A DNA stretch of 64,000 bases from Pseudomonas zanjanensis (GCF_014268745.2 NZ_JABWRB020000004.1:124001-188000); one strand, 5' to 3'. Positions 1 to 9,450 are shown, counted from the stretch's first letter. Numbers and translations are program-made. Notes: generated by a model not told the origin, from the letters alone.

Positions 1-2
1 CT

Positions 3-344
3 GACTATGAACCCCTCATAGAAGGGCTTCATTTGCCGGATGTCGATGATCGTCACGTGCTTGCTGCAGCCATCAAATGCAATGCATCTGTCATCGTTAC
101 TTTTAACCTGAAGGACTTTCCCAAGAGTGCTCTCGAAGCATTTGATATCGAGCCTTTGCACCCTGACGATTTTGTTGCCGACCTTTGGGATATTGACCAA
201 GCGGCTGTTCTCGAAGCAGCACAGCGGCAGCGAGCATCCTTGAAAAATCCGCCCCACAGTGCGCGGCAATACCTCGATAAGCTACTCCAACAAAAACTCC
301 CCGAAACTGTGAAATTGCTCTCCAGATTTGAATTCCTGATTTGA
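3..344 (+). CDS. PIN-domain protein, 5' end outside window
   Basis: The reading frame is open from the first bases of the window and ends at a stop at 342-344, so only the C-terminal part is seen (about 113 residues). The stretch PDVDDRHVLAAAIKCNAS followed by VTFNLKDFP is typical of the second half of PIN-domain proteins, where conserved Asp residues bind metal and cleave RNA. Many such proteins are VapC-type toxins, but the partner gene would lie upstream and cannot be seen. The TTG at 33 is internal and is probably not the real start. The family call is good; toxin activity is inference. Confidence 0.7.
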   Translation, partial: DYEPLIEGLHLPDVDDRHVLAAAIKCNASVIVTFNLKDFPKSALEAFDIEPLHPDDFVADLWDIDQAAVLEAAQRQRASLKNPPHSARQYLDKLLQQKLPETVKLLSRFEFLI

Positions 345-538
345 CGATTGCTGCGAAGGACTTGAGGCTACCAAGATGAATTAACATCTCACCCCACGTC
401 CGCCTCTGTTACTCAACCTCTATCGCCGAGACGCCCATCATCGCCAGCCCCAGCCTTCCCCGCCTGTTTCTTGAACTGTTCTGGCAACTCGGCATCCTCC
501 TGGTACCAGCCTTTTTCGTCACAATACTGCCGCCCCCA

Positions 539-2863
539 TTGGCCTTGCTGGCGGTAGTCTGCCTCGGATTGCTAATGGGCCTTGCCGCTCGCCTGGGCTT
601 TTTGGCGATGGGCCGGGGCATTGCCCGGTTGACGGTCGGCGCGGTGTTTGGCCTGGGTTTCAGCCTGGGTCGGGCGCTGCCTGAGTGGTGGGGTATTTTG
701 GTGGCGATTGTCGGCATCATCGTCGGGCTCGCCTGCGTCAGTAGCTGGGAGCGGCGCCTTGGGTTGGCACCCGTTTCCAGCAAAGGGCCGAGTGCCTGGG
801 GTGGAAATGAGCCATTGCTGACCCCTGAAGGCGAGCCGATCCGGGTCTTCAACCACAGTGAGATCGCCATGGGCGGCCCGACCTATTGCGACTATCTGTT
901 CCCCGATGGCGCCCTCCTTCTCGGCTTGGGTTCCTCGGCCCTGTTCTCCCGCGACGGGCGCTACTTCGCCGCGACAATACCGTCCAGGCAGAACTGGGGC
1001 CTGCTGATTCTCGACCGCCAGCAGCGTCAGGTGTATCGCTGCGCCGACAGCGAGCTCTGGGAGCTGGACGCTTTTGACCTCGGCGTTTTGAGCGGGCGCC
1101 ATAGCCCACTGGTGAACGACAGCGTTCGCGAAGTTCGGTTGCCTGAGCTATTCCAGACGGCCAGTGTTACGCACCTGCTACCCTTCGCTGACCTGTGGCT
1201 GGAATCCGATTGGCATCCCGAACAGGTTCAACAGACCTTTGAACGGCGCTCCACCGATGGCCAGCACTGCCTGCGGGGCGACATCGCCTTGCCCGCGACC
1301 TTTCGCAACCTGGTCCAGCCGCTGGAACCGCTGATTTCCCCGCGCTATACCATCAGCATCAACGGGCAACCCTCCGGCCTGCGGATGGCGGCCGATGCGC
1401 CGTTGATCTGGAGCAGCGATCATCGCGCCCTGGTGTGCCTGGCTCAGGCGCAAGATTCCCAAGCAGATGGCGACCAGTATTGGTTGTGGCAGCTCGACAA
1501 CGGTTGGCGGGCCTTGCCGTCGCCCTGGGTGAGGCGGGAAGCGGAACCATCCTTCTACTGGCATGAATTGCTGGGCCTCGACACCAACCACGTGTTTATC
1601 GGCTCGTACCTCGACTATGCGCGACCGGGCTCCGGCCGGTATGGCTATCGCCTGGACAGCATCCACGGCGATACCGAGACCCAGGCCGGTCACGACGCCC
1701 AAGGGCGCGTGCAGGTTGGCGAATTTATGCTGACCCGCATGACCATCGCGATGCCGTTGGACAGCCAAGGCCAGCGCGGCGATTCATTCATTGAAACGCA
1801 ACCGATGCAGGACGGAGTACGCGCGCGGTTGACCTGGCTTGTCGATAATTCCGACGGGCTGGGAGGCTATCGCTGCCAGATCGGTGGCTGGCACTTGCCG
1901 GGAAGTTGGCTGCTGGATCACCGCGTCTCTGACTGCGGACGTTACCTGGCACTGCTGCCCTTCGAACAGTCAACGACCGTAACCACCCATGGGGTGGTTG
2001 CCGACGTGAAGGATCGACGCCTGCTGGTAGGGCCGCCGATGTGGGTGCAGCGCATCCTCGATTTTCGTGATGGCCGGCTGAGCCTGGCGGTGGTTGCCGG
2101 TCGTCTTGACCAGGATCTGGACAGCAGCGCGCTACAACGCTTCAACATTCCTGCGCCGCCGATTAGCGGTGATCCGGCATTCTTTCATCCCGACGAACGT
2201 TCCCGGCTGTTCTACAACACCGTGGAGCTGCAGGTGACGGGCTCGCAATTGCACAGCATCGCCCCCTGGCGCCTGGTGGATTGTCCGCAAGGGGCCAACG
2301 CCGACGGCGACTTCATCCTGCCCGCGCCTGACCACCGGGATGCCGCCTGGTTGTTTGGCAGCGAAACGGAATATGCCGACAGTTGGGTGCGTGCCCAGAC
2401 GCCCCGGCTCGGAGGCCATCTGCTGACAGCCTCTGGCTGCGCGTTGGTCGACTTGGCGCCCTCGATGATCTGGTCGACGGATGCCCGTTACCTCGCCCTG
2501 ACTTGCATGGCGACCGATGCGGCAGAGCTGTGTGGCAGCTACCGGGGCTGGCAACTGTTGCTTCTGGACGTCCAGCAGCACACGTTGCGGGTGCACCCAC
2601 AATGGCTGGGCAACCGGCCGCTGTTTGAACGCTTCGACGAGCAACTGCATGTACGTTGCTTTGAGCGCGATTGGGCAGCCGAAGACGATGAGGACCCTGG
2701 TTCAGTGCAGGCGTTCTCCCTGGATGCTCTGTTGCAGTTGCCCGCTGAACAGTTGGTTTGCCAGGACGGTTTCTGGTTCAGGGTTTCACAGGTGTACCAG
2801 GCCCCCGCCTGGCGCGCACTGGCTTTGCCTGCCATTGGCTATTTCGCACGTGAGAGCCTGTAA
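539..2863 (+). CDS. Membrane-anchored protein of unknown function, start uncertain
   Basis: This is a 774-residue frame if read from the TTG at 539. The frame is open back to 380 (after a TGA at 377-379) and the added stretch, with segments such as LELFWQLGILLVPAFFVT, looks like a real transmembrane helix, yet no ATG, GTG or TTG lies upstream of 539 in frame. The true start is therefore a rare codon, or the 5' end was lost or shifted. About 90 residues of hydrophobic helices are followed by a long soluble part rich in Trp and Asp with no motif I recognise. The gene lies upstream of an Lrp-type regulator on the same strand. No function is assigned. Confidence 0.6.
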   Translation: MALLAVVCLGLLMGLAARLGFLAMGRGIARLTVGAVFGLGFSLGRALPEWWGILVAIVGIIVGLACVSSWERRLGLAPVSSKGPSAWGGNEPLLTPEGEPIRVFNHSEIAMGGPTYCDYLFPDGALLLGLGSSALFSRDGRYFAATIPSRQNWGLLILDRQQRQVYRCADSELWELDAFDLGVLSGRHSPLVNDSVREVRLPELFQTASVTHLLPFADLWLESDWHPEQVQQTFERRSTDGQHCLRGDIALPATFRNLVQPLEPLISPRYTISINGQPSGLRMAADAPLIWSSDHRALVCLAQAQDSQADGDQYWLWQLDNGWRALPSPWVRREAEPSFYWHELLGLDTNHVFIGSYLDYARPGSGRYGYRLDSIHGDTETQAGHDAQGRVQVGEFMLTRMTIAMPLDSQGQRGDSFIETQPMQDGVRARLTWLVDNSDGLGGYRCQIGGWHLPGSWLLDHRVSDCGRYLALLPFEQSTTVTTHGVVADVKDRRLLVGPPMWVQRILDFRDGRLSLAVVAGRLDQDLDSSALQRFNIPAPPISGDPAFFHPDERSRLFYNTVELQVTGSQLHSIAPWRLVDCPQGANADGDFILPAPDHRDAAWLFGSETEYADSWVRAQTPRLGGHLLTASGCALVDLAPSMIWSTDARYLALTCMATDAAELCGSYRGWQLLLLDVQQHTLRVHPQWLGNRPLFERFDEQLHVRCFERDWAAEDDEDPGSVQAFSLDALLQLPAEQLVCQDGFWFRVSQVYQAPAWRALALPAIGYFARESL

Positions 2864-2899
2864 CATGCTCGCCATCGAATGCCTGCGCCGGAGCCCACT

Positions 2900-3361
2900 T
2901 TGACTGATACCCGCCCCCCCGTCCTCGACGAAATCGACCGGCAACTGATCGCGGCGCTGCAAATCAACGCCCGGGAAAGCGTCGCGATGCTGGCTCGGCA
3001 ACTGGGCATCGCCCGCACGACCGTGACGTCGCGGCTGGCGCGCCTGGAAAAGACCAAGGTGATTACCGGCTATGGCGTGCGCCTGGGCCAACGGGTGATT
3101 GATGGCGGCTTGCAGGCTTACGTCGGCATCAAGGTCCAACCGCGCTCCGGCAAGGACGTGCTGCGACGTTTGAGCGCCATGGCCCAGGTCCAGCAGTTGT
3201 GTGCGGTCAGCGGTGAGTTCGATTACGTCGCCTGGCTGCGTACCGACTCTCCAGAACAGCTGGATCAACTGCTGGACCAGATTGGCAGCGTGGATGGCGT
3301 GGAGAAAACCACCACCTCGATCATCCTCAGCAGCAAGATCGATCGGGGCCAGCCCGTCTAG
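2900..3361 (+). CDS. Lrp/AsnC family transcriptional regulator
   Basis: This 153-residue protein has an N-terminal winged helix-turn-helix (LIAALQINARESVAMLARQL, then IARTTVTSRLARLEK) and a C-terminal RAM/ACT-like domain that usually binds an amino acid. I chose the TTG at 2900 because GGAG lies about 6 bases upstream; the ATG at 2879 has no ribosome site and would add 7 residues. Lrp-type regulators often sit beside amino-acid catabolic genes. The lysine-degrading davBA pair begins 1 kb downstream on the same strand, with a toxin-antitoxin pair in between, so control of davBA by this protein is a reasonable inference. Confidence 0.85.
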   Translation: MTDTRPPVLDEIDRQLIAALQINARESVAMLARQLGIARTTVTSRLARLEKTKVITGYGVRLGQRVIDGGLQAYVGIKVQPRSGKDVLRRLSAMAQVQQLCAVSGEFDYVAWLRTDSPEQLDQLLDQIGSVDGVEKTTTSIILSSKIDRGQPV

Positions 3362-3379
3362 CCCTGCGCAACTTAACCC

Positions 3380-3405
3380 GTGGGAGCGAGCAAGCTCGCT
3401 CCCAC
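3380..3405. repeat. Single REP-like palindrome
   Basis: Perfect 12-bp arms (GTGGGAGCGAGC and its complement) are separated by AA. It lies between the convergent ends of the Lrp-type gene and the antitoxin gene, so it may also act as a two-way transcription stop. It resembles the GTGGGAGCGGGC-type REPs found elsewhere in the window but stands alone. Confidence 0.85.
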
Positions 3406-3421
3406 AGGGGAAAATCGTCAG

Positions 3422-3736
3422 TTATGGTGCTTGATAGGCAAAGTTTTCGATTCTGACCTGCCCCTCCGGAAAGGTCGCGATAATCTCCAATTCGCCTCCC
3501 ATGGCACGGATGTAATTTCGCAACGTGCTGATGTACATATCCGTACGGCGCTCCATTTTCGAGACCGCCGCCTGGTTGATATGCAGTGACTTGGCCAAGG
3601 CCTCCTGGCTCAACTCCTGCGCTTGGCGCAACTCGTGCAATGGCATCTCTGCACGCAACTTCTGATACAGAGCCTGTGCACGCGCCTGGGAGTCAGGCGC
3701 ACGACGCGCCATCAAGTCGGAAAACTTCTTAGCCAT
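3422..3736 (-). CDS. HTH antitoxin, HigA/XRE type
   Basis: This 104-residue protein has a C-terminal helix-turn-helix (ELSQEALAKSLHINQAAVSKM) of the Cro/XRE class. It lies directly after a RelE/HigB-like toxin gene and overlaps it by 8 bases. I chose the ATG at 3736 because AGAGAGG sits 9 bases upstream; the GTG at 3742 would be too close to that site. Toxin-first order is the hallmark of HigBA-type systems. The antitoxin is expected to bind the toxin and repress the shared promoter; a palindrome fitting an operator lies upstream of the toxin gene. Confidence 0.85.
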   Translation of the reverse strand: MAKKFSDLMARRAPDSQARAQALYQKLRAEMPLHELRQAQELSQEALAKSLHINQAAVSKMERRTDMYISTLRNYIRAMGGELEIIATFPEGQVRIENFAYQAP

Positions 3737-4094
3737 TGTCACAGCCCTCTCTCTTCAATACTTCCAAATGCTCGTCATAGAGGCGTTCGGCCAAGGGCAC
3801 ATATTCCTGATACCAGCGGTCCCGGCCAGTTTTGTCTCCCCCGATCAGGAGGATGGCGCAGCGGCGCGGATCAAACGCATAGAGCACACGATAAGGCCTA
3901 CCTGCGTGTTGCACTCGTAATTCACGAAGGTTGCCATGACGCGAACCTTTGATATCACTGGTGTGAGGAAAGCCCAGATAAGGCCCGGTGTCGCCGAGCA
4001 GCATTACCGAAGCCTGTACCGAGTCTTGCTCTGACGCACGGAGACAGTTCCACCACATCTCAAATTCATCCGTGTATTCAACGTCCCATTTCAT
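3729..4094 (-). CDS. RelE/HigB-type toxin (phage Gp49-like)
   Basis: This 121-residue protein has the family hallmarks: a Trp-rich N-terminus (MKWDVEYTDEFEMWW), a central LRELRVQHAGRPYRVLYAF strand pair with basic residues, and an ILLIGGDKTG strand. Members are usually ribosome-dependent or free mRNA endonucleases. The gene is first in a two-gene unit with the HTH antitoxin. The next plus-strand gene is davB, so the pair lies in opposite orientation inside an otherwise plus-strand Lrp-davBA neighbourhood, suggesting insertion. Activity was not tested; the family call is firm. Confidence 0.85.
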   Translation of the reverse strand: MKWDVEYTDEFEMWWNCLRASEQDSVQASVMLLGDTGPYLGFPHTSDIKGSRHGNLRELRVQHAGRPYRVLYAFDPRRCAILLIGGDKTGRDRWYQEYVPLAERLYDEHLEVLKREGCDNG

Positions 4095-4109
4095 ACAAAT
4101 ATGCCACCT

Positions 4110-4123
4110 AGGTTATATAACCT
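4110..4123. promoter_or_regulatory. Palindromic operator candidate for the toxin-antitoxin pair
   Basis: The 14-base perfect palindrome AGGTTATATAACCT lies 16 bases upstream of the toxin ATG (4094). On the minus strand it falls between a weak -35 (TTGAGG) and a possible -10 (CATATT, 4105-4100), where an antitoxin repressor would be expected to bind. The palindrome is seen directly; the role is inferred. Confidence 0.55.
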
Positions 4124-4370
4124 CAAGGGAATAACCATAGAAGTAACGGCGGGTATCTGCTCCCGTTGATCGCGCAGGTAATTGTTAGGGAGAGTTTCTG
4201 TGGGAGACTGGTTTCGTCATTACGATTGAGCAATTGGTCAAAATGACTGGAACATATTCAAAACGACGACATATTGTGTCTTATTAACGTGTTCCACCCT
4301 CCCTAGAATGGCTGGCATCTTTCCTATACTCAGACGCGAAGCCGCGTCGAGTCGCCCATCAAGGTCAGCC

Positions 4371-6053
4371 ATGAACAAGAACAATCGCCACCCAGCAGAC
4401 GGTAAGAAGCCCATCACCATTTTCGGGCCGGACTTTCCTTTCGCCTTTGACGACTGGATCGAACATCCGGCCGGCCTGGGCAGCATCCCCGCGCACAACC
4501 AGGGTACGGAAGTGGCGATTGTCGGTGCAGGGATCGCCGGTCTGGTGGCGGCGTACGAGCTGATGAAGCTGGGACTCAAGCCCGTGGTCTACGAGGCGTC
4601 GAAGATGGGTGGGCGCCTGCGCTCACAGGCGTTCAACGGCGCTGAAGGGGTGATCGCCGAGCTGGGCGGCATGCGTTTTCCGGTGTCGTCCACCGCGTTC
4701 TACCACTACGTCGACAAACTGGGGCTGGAGACCAAACCGTTTCCCAACCCGCTGACCCCGGCGTCCGGCAGCACGGTTATCGACCTGGAAGGCCAGACGT
4801 ATTACGCCCAGAAACTGGCGGACCTTCCCGCACTGTTCCAGGAAGTCGCCGACGCCTGGGCCGATGCGCTGGAGGATGGCTCGCGCTTCGGCGACATCCA
4901 GCAGGCGATCCGCGACCGCGACGTGCCACGCCTCAAGGAGCTGTGGAACACCTTGGTGCCCCTCTGGGACGACCGCACCTTCTACGACTTCGTCGCCACC
5001 TCCAAGGCGTTCGCCAAGCTCTCGTTCCAGCACCGCGAAGTGTTCGGCCAGGTCGGTTTCGGCACGGGCGGTTGGGATTCTGATTTCCCCAATTCGATGC
5101 TGGAAATCTTCCGCGTCGTGATGACCAACTGCGACGACCACCAGCATCTGGTGGTCGGTGGCGTCGAACAGGTACCTCACGGCATCTGGAACCACGTGCC
5201 GGAACGCTGTGCGCACTGGCCCGAAGGAACCAGCCTGAATTCGCTGCACCTGGGCGCCCCCCGCAGCGGCGTGAAGCGCATAGCCCGTGCGGCCGATGGC
5301 CGGTTCAGCGTGACGGACGTCTGGGAAAACACCCGCGAGTACGCCGCCGTGCTGGTCACCTGCCAGAGCTGGCTGCTGACCACCCAGATCGAATGTGAAG
5401 AAGCGTTGTTCTCGCAAAAGATGTGGATGGCCCTGGATCGCACCCGCTACATGCAATCGTCCAAGACATTCGTGATGGTCGACCGGCCGTTCTGGAAGGA
5501 CAAGGACCCGGAGACCGGCCGCGACCTGATGAGCATGACCCTGACCGACCGCCTGACCCGTGGCACCTATCTGTTCGACAACGGCGACGACAAGCCCGGC
5601 GTGATTTGCCTGTCGTATTCCTGGATGAGCGATGCGCTGAAAATGCTCCCGCATCCGGTGGAAAAACGCGTGAAGCTGGCCCTCGATGCCTTGAAGAAGA
5701 TCTACCCCAAGGTGGACATCGCCGCACGCATCATTGGCGATCCGATCACCGTGTCCTGGGAAGCGGATCCGCATTTCCTCGGCGCCTTCAAGGGCGCCCT
5801 GCCCGGCCACTATCGCTACAACCAGCGCATGTACGCGCATTTCATGCAGGACGACATGCCGGCCGAACAACGCGGGATCTTTATCGCCGGCGATGACGTC
5901 TCATGGACACCTGCCTGGGTCGAAGGCGCGGTACAAACCTCACTCAATGCCGTGTGGGGAATCATGAAGCACTTCGGCGGAGAAACTCACGCCGAGAACC
6001 CGGGTCCAGGTGATGTGTTCCACGAGATCGGTCCGATCGCCCTGCCCGAATAA
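4371..6053 (+). CDS. davB: L-lysine 2-monooxygenase (flavin monoamine oxidase family)
   Basis: This 560-residue enzyme converts L-lysine to 5-aminovaleramide with O2, the first step of the aminovalerate route of lysine breakdown. An FAD-binding motif VAIVGAGIAGLVAAYE lies at about residues 46-61, followed by GGRLRSQ and ELGGMRFP typical of amine oxidases, and a C-terminal GIFIAGDDVSW flavin segment. Length and sequence closely match the P. putida DavB I recall, better than they match tryptophan monooxygenase (IaaM). I chose the ATG at 4371, which gives the usual N-terminus MNKNNRHPADGKKP. davA begins 12 bases after the stop, so the two form an operon. A TATACT-like -10 at 4325-4330 is possible but has no good -35. 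Confidence 0.9.
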   Translation: MNKNNRHPADGKKPITIFGPDFPFAFDDWIEHPAGLGSIPAHNQGTEVAIVGAGIAGLVAAYELMKLGLKPVVYEASKMGGRLRSQAFNGAEGVIAELGGMRFPVSSTAFYHYVDKLGLETKPFPNPLTPASGSTVIDLEGQTYYAQKLADLPALFQEVADAWADALEDGSRFGDIQQAIRDRDVPRLKELWNTLVPLWDDRTFYDFVATSKAFAKLSFQHREVFGQVGFGTGGWDSDFPNSMLEIFRVVMTNCDDHQHLVVGGVEQVPHGIWNHVPERCAHWPEGTSLNSLHLGAPRSGVKRIARAADGRFSVTDVWENTREYAAVLVTCQSWLLTTQIECEEALFSQKMWMALDRTRYMQSSKTFVMVDRPFWKDKDPETGRDLMSMTLTDRLTRGTYLFDNGDDKPGVICLSYSWMSDALKMLPHPVEKRVKLALDALKKIYPKVDIAARIIGDPITVSWEADPHFLGAFKGALPGHYRYNQRMYAHFMQDDMPAEQRGIFIAGDDVSWTPAWVEGAVQTSLNAVWGIMKHFGGETHAENPGPGDVFHEIGPIALPE

Positions 6054-6065
6054 AAGGAGTTTTTG

Positions 6066-6860
6066 ATGCGTGTAGCCCTCTACCAATGCCCACCGCTGCC
6101 ACTGGATCCAGCCGGCAACCTGCAACGCCTGCACCAGGTGGCGCTGGAGGCCAGGGGCGCCGATGTGCTGGTGCTGCCGGAGATGTTCATGACCGGCTAC
6201 AACATCGGCGTCGACGCGGTGAATGTATTGGCCGAGGTCTACAACGGCGAGTGGGCGCAACAGATCGGCCGCATTGCCAAGGCGGCCGGCCTGGCGATCG
6301 TCTATGGCTACCCCGAACGCAGCGAAGACGGGCAGATCTACAACGCCGCGCAGTTGATCGACGCTCAGGGCGAGCGCCTGGCCAACTACCGCAAGAGCCA
6401 CCTGTTCGGTGACCTCGATCACGCCATGTTCAGCGCCGGCGACTCAGCGCTGCCTATCGTCGAGCTCAACGGCTGGAAGCTCGGCCTGCTGATCTGCTAC
6501 GACCTGGAGTTCCCAGAGAACGCCCGCCGCCTGGCCCTGGCCGGCGCCGAGCTGATCCTGGTGCCGACCGCCAATATGCAACCCTACGAGTTCATCGCGG
6601 ACATCACCGTCCGTGCCCGCGCCATCGAAAACCAGTGTTTCGTGGCCTACGCCAACTACTGCGGCCACGAAGGTGAACTGCTGTATTGCGGCCAAAGCAG
6701 CATCGCCGCACCGAATGGCAGCCGACCGGCGCTTGCGGGGTTGGACGAGGCCTTGATCGTCGGAGAACTGGATCGACAACTGATGGACGATTCCCGAGCG
6801 GCCTACAACTACCTGCATGATCGCCGCCCCGAGCTTTACGACGACCTGCACAAACACTGA
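6066..6860 (+). CDS. davA: 5-aminovaleramidase (nitrilase/amidase family)
   Basis: This 264-residue carbon-nitrogen hydrolase removes ammonia from 5-aminovaleramide, the product of DavB, giving 5-aminovalerate. The Glu-Lys-Cys triad is visible: LPEMF (Glu39), YRKSHLFG, and LLICYDLEFPE. The ATG at 6066 has AAAGGAG 6 bases upstream; the TTG three bases earlier is ignored. It directly follows davB and precedes pqqF by about 60 bases. The order davB-davA-pqqF also occurs in P. putida as I recall it, which supports the call over a generic amidase. Confidence 0.88.
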   Translation: MRVALYQCPPLPLDPAGNLQRLHQVALEARGADVLVLPEMFMTGYNIGVDAVNVLAEVYNGEWAQQIGRIAKAAGLAIVYGYPERSEDGQIYNAAQLIDAQGERLANYRKSHLFGDLDHAMFSAGDSALPIVELNGWKLGLLICYDLEFPENARRLALAGAELILVPTANMQPYEFIADITVRARAIENQCFVAYANYCGHEGELLYCGQSSIAAPNGSRPALAGLDEALIVGELDRQLMDDSRAAYNYLHDRRPELYDDLHKH

Positions 6861-6922
6861 TTGAGGATTGAGAACGCGGCCTAATCCGCTAGCATGAGCG
6901 CATCTTTGTTCTGGAAGCGCTC

Positions 6923-9355
6923 ATGCCGGCCCCCGACTCCCTCCGCCCCCACACTGAAACCCTGGCCAACGGCTTGCGGGTGACATTGCGTCACGTCCCA
7001 GGCCTCAAGCGCAGCGCTGCAGTATTGCGAGTCGCGGCTGGCAGCCATGACGCGCCCCTGGCCTGGCCGGGATTGGCGCACTTGCTCGAGCATCTGTTCT
7101 TCCTCGGCACCGAGCGTTTTCCCACCGGGGAGAACCTGATGGCCTACGTGCAGCGCCATGGCGGCCAAGTCAATGCGCGCACCAGCGAACGCACCACGGA
7201 TTTTTTCTTCGAATTGCCACCCGCCACCTTCGCCGACGGATTGGAACGGCTGGGGGACATGCTCGCTCACCCACGCCTGGATGAGGCCGATCAGTTGCGT
7301 GAACGGGAAGTGCTACACGCCGAGTTCATCGCCTGGTCCCGGGATGCTGCAGCCCAGCGACAGCTTGCCTTGCAGGACGGCCTGTCGGCGACCCATCCGC
7401 TGCGGGGTTTTCATGCGGGTAATCGCGATAGCCTCGCGGTGGAGCACGCCGAATTCCAAAGCGCATTGCATGACTTCTATCGCAGCTTCTACCAGAGCGG
7501 CCAGATGAGCCTGAGCCTGGCCGGCCCGCAAAGCATCGACGTTTTGAAAGCGCTGGCTGAACAGTTCGACAGCCAGATACCTGCCGGCGAAGCGCTTGCC
7601 AGGCCGGCACCGCCACAGCTGATGGCATCGTCCCAGACGAGTTATCAACAGGCCCGCGAGAGTTGCCTTGATCTGCTGTTCGCCTTCGAAGATTTGCCCA
7701 GCGCCTCGCCCCAGGCCTTGGACTTTCTCTGTACGTGGCTGAACTCCAGCAAACCGGGCGGCCTGCTCGCCCTGTTGCGTCAACGCCACTTGGCGGACAG
7801 CCTCAAGGCTACCGCACTGTATGAATTTACCGGACAGGCATTGCTGCATATCGAATTCACGCACGCCAACGCCCAGACAGCGGCGCAGATCCAGCCGTTG
7901 CTGCACGACTGGTTGGGTTTCTTTGCCGCCCAGGACGACTGGGCGCCGTTGCGCCAGGAGTTCACCGCACTGCTGCAGCGCCGGCAGGAAACAGTGTCGG
8001 CCTTGCAGTTGGCCCGCTGGGATTGTGAAGGTCGTGACGGGCCGCTGTTGGCACACGACCTCGTGAGGCTCAGGGAAATCCTCAAGCAACTGCACCCTGT
8101 CGATAACGTCACGGGACAATGGCAACTGCCCGCGTCCAACCCGTTCCTACAAACGCCAAGCGAAGCGCCTCGCGCCGGATTGATACGCGGACAGACCAGC
8201 GCCCACCGCGGCTTGCGCACCTTCGCCCAGGACCGCTCCCGAGGCCGGCGGGAACGCTCGCCCATGCAGTTCAGCCAGGCGCTGCCCGACAACAGTCGTG
8301 AAGGCGCGGTGTACCTGCGCTGGCAACTGACGACTCAGCCACCGCTGGATCTTCAATCCCGGCTCGACCGGCATCTGGAGGAGGTGCGTGAGGATGCTCG
8401 CCAGGCCGGCGTGGACGTCAGTTTCGAACCTTCAGGGAATCAATGGCTGCTGAAACTGGTCGGCTTGCAGACCCCGGTGCCGTTGGTGCTCGAACACGTC
8501 TTGGCGAAACTCGTACAACCGCTGCCCATGGCTCAGGCCGCCTACGAACCCCCACCGATACCCATTCGACACCTGCTCAAAGCGCTGCCGAATCATTGCC
8601 GGCAATCGCCAGCGTTGCCCATGCCCGACAGCGACCAAAGCGTGTGGACAACGGCCCGCTGGGATGGACTGTCCATCGGTCTGTCGACCGCCACTCAAGG
8701 CGCGCTGGGCCCTGTGCTGGCCCGGGTGCCAGGCATCGCCAGCGAGGACATCAGCTTGGCGATGGCGCCGCGCGGGCAACGCATCTGGCATACGCTCCAG
8801 ACCCACGGTGAAGAAGCGGCCGTGTTGCTGTTTTGCCCGACCGCCACCCTGGCGCTGGCCGACGAGGCCGCCTGGCGGTTGCTGGCACAGTTGTGCCAGA
8901 CGCCGTTCTATCAGCGCCTGCGGGTGGAACTGCAGTTGGGTTATGCCGTGTTCAGCGGCTTGAAGCAGGTCGATGGGCAAACCGGGTTGCTGTTCGGCGT
9001 CCAATCGCCCAGCGTCTCGGCGGCGCAACTGATCGCCCACATCGAGACATTCCTGGCCGGGTTACCGGCGCTGATCCAGCAGCTCGATGATGCGTCCCTG
9101 ACCGATCAGCAACAGGCGCTCGCCGCTCAACTCCAAATTGATGCCCTGCCCCGCGCCCAGGCCGCCGAACTGCTCTGGCAGGGCAAGTTGGCTGGCCGCC
9201 CGTCGGATTATCTTGAGCGACTGGCCGATGCCATCCTGCAACTGGATCGCCCACAACTACGAGCCGCCGCCCAGGGTTTGGTCGATGCTGACGGGGGATG
9301 GTATTGCCTGAGCAATGGCGCCTGCCTGACAGAGCGTTGGCAAGCGGCGCAATGA
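6923..9355 (+). CDS. pqqF: Pyrroloquinoline quinone biosynthesis protein PqqF, M16 peptidase
   Basis: This 810-residue zinc protease is of the insulinase/pitrilysin family. The inverted zinc motif H53-L-L-E56-H57 is followed 77 residues later by Glu134, exactly the HxxEH-x76-E spacing of active M16 enzymes. PqqF is thought to trim the PqqA peptide after PqqE has cross-linked Glu and Tyr. The gene sits just upstream of pqqA on the same strand, with 170 bases between, long enough for a separate pqqA promoter. Confidence 0.93.
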   Translation: MPAPDSLRPHTETLANGLRVTLRHVPGLKRSAAVLRVAAGSHDAPLAWPGLAHLLEHLFFLGTERFPTGENLMAYVQRHGGQVNARTSERTTDFFFELPPATFADGLERLGDMLAHPRLDEADQLREREVLHAEFIAWSRDAAAQRQLALQDGLSATHPLRGFHAGNRDSLAVEHAEFQSALHDFYRSFYQSGQMSLSLAGPQSIDVLKALAEQFDSQIPAGEALARPAPPQLMASSQTSYQQARESCLDLLFAFEDLPSASPQALDFLCTWLNSSKPGGLLALLRQRHLADSLKATALYEFTGQALLHIEFTHANAQTAAQIQPLLHDWLGFFAAQDDWAPLRQEFTALLQRRQETVSALQLARWDCEGRDGPLLAHDLVRLREILKQLHPVDNVTGQWQLPASNPFLQTPSEAPRAGLIRGQTSAHRGLRTFAQDRSRGRRERSPMQFSQALPDNSREGAVYLRWQLTTQPPLDLQSRLDRHLEEVREDARQAGVDVSFEPSGNQWLLKLVGLQTPVPLVLEHVLAKLVQPLPMAQAAYEPPPIPIRHLLKALPNHCRQSPALPMPDSDQSVWTTARWDGLSIGLSTATQGALGPVLARVPGIASEDISLAMAPRGQRIWHTLQTHGEEAAVLLFCPTATLALADEAAWRLLAQLCQTPFYQRLRVELQLGYAVFSGLKQVDGQTGLLFGVQSPSVSAAQLIAHIETFLAGLPALIQQLDDASLTDQQQALAAQLQIDALPRAQAAELLWQGKLAGRPSDYLERLADAILQLDRPQLRAAAQGLVDADGGWYCLSNGACLTERWQAAQ

Positions 9356-9450
9356 TCATTGCAGCCGCTGTAATGAGCTTTCTTCGAGAATCGCGGCGAA
9401 CGAATTTGTCAGATTTAGTAACATAGCCGCCTAAGCATCTGAACATCTCC

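Noticed and set aside
4313-4330. Sigma-54 promoter for davB (TGGCAT ... )
   Set aside because: The GC of the second half-site (TTGCA) is missing at the required spacing.
4371-6053. Tryptophan 2-monooxygenase (iaaM) and indoleacetamide hydrolase pair
   Set aside because: The oxidase fits DavB better in length and N-terminus, and the partner is a nitrilase-fold amidase, not the amidase-signature type of iaaH.
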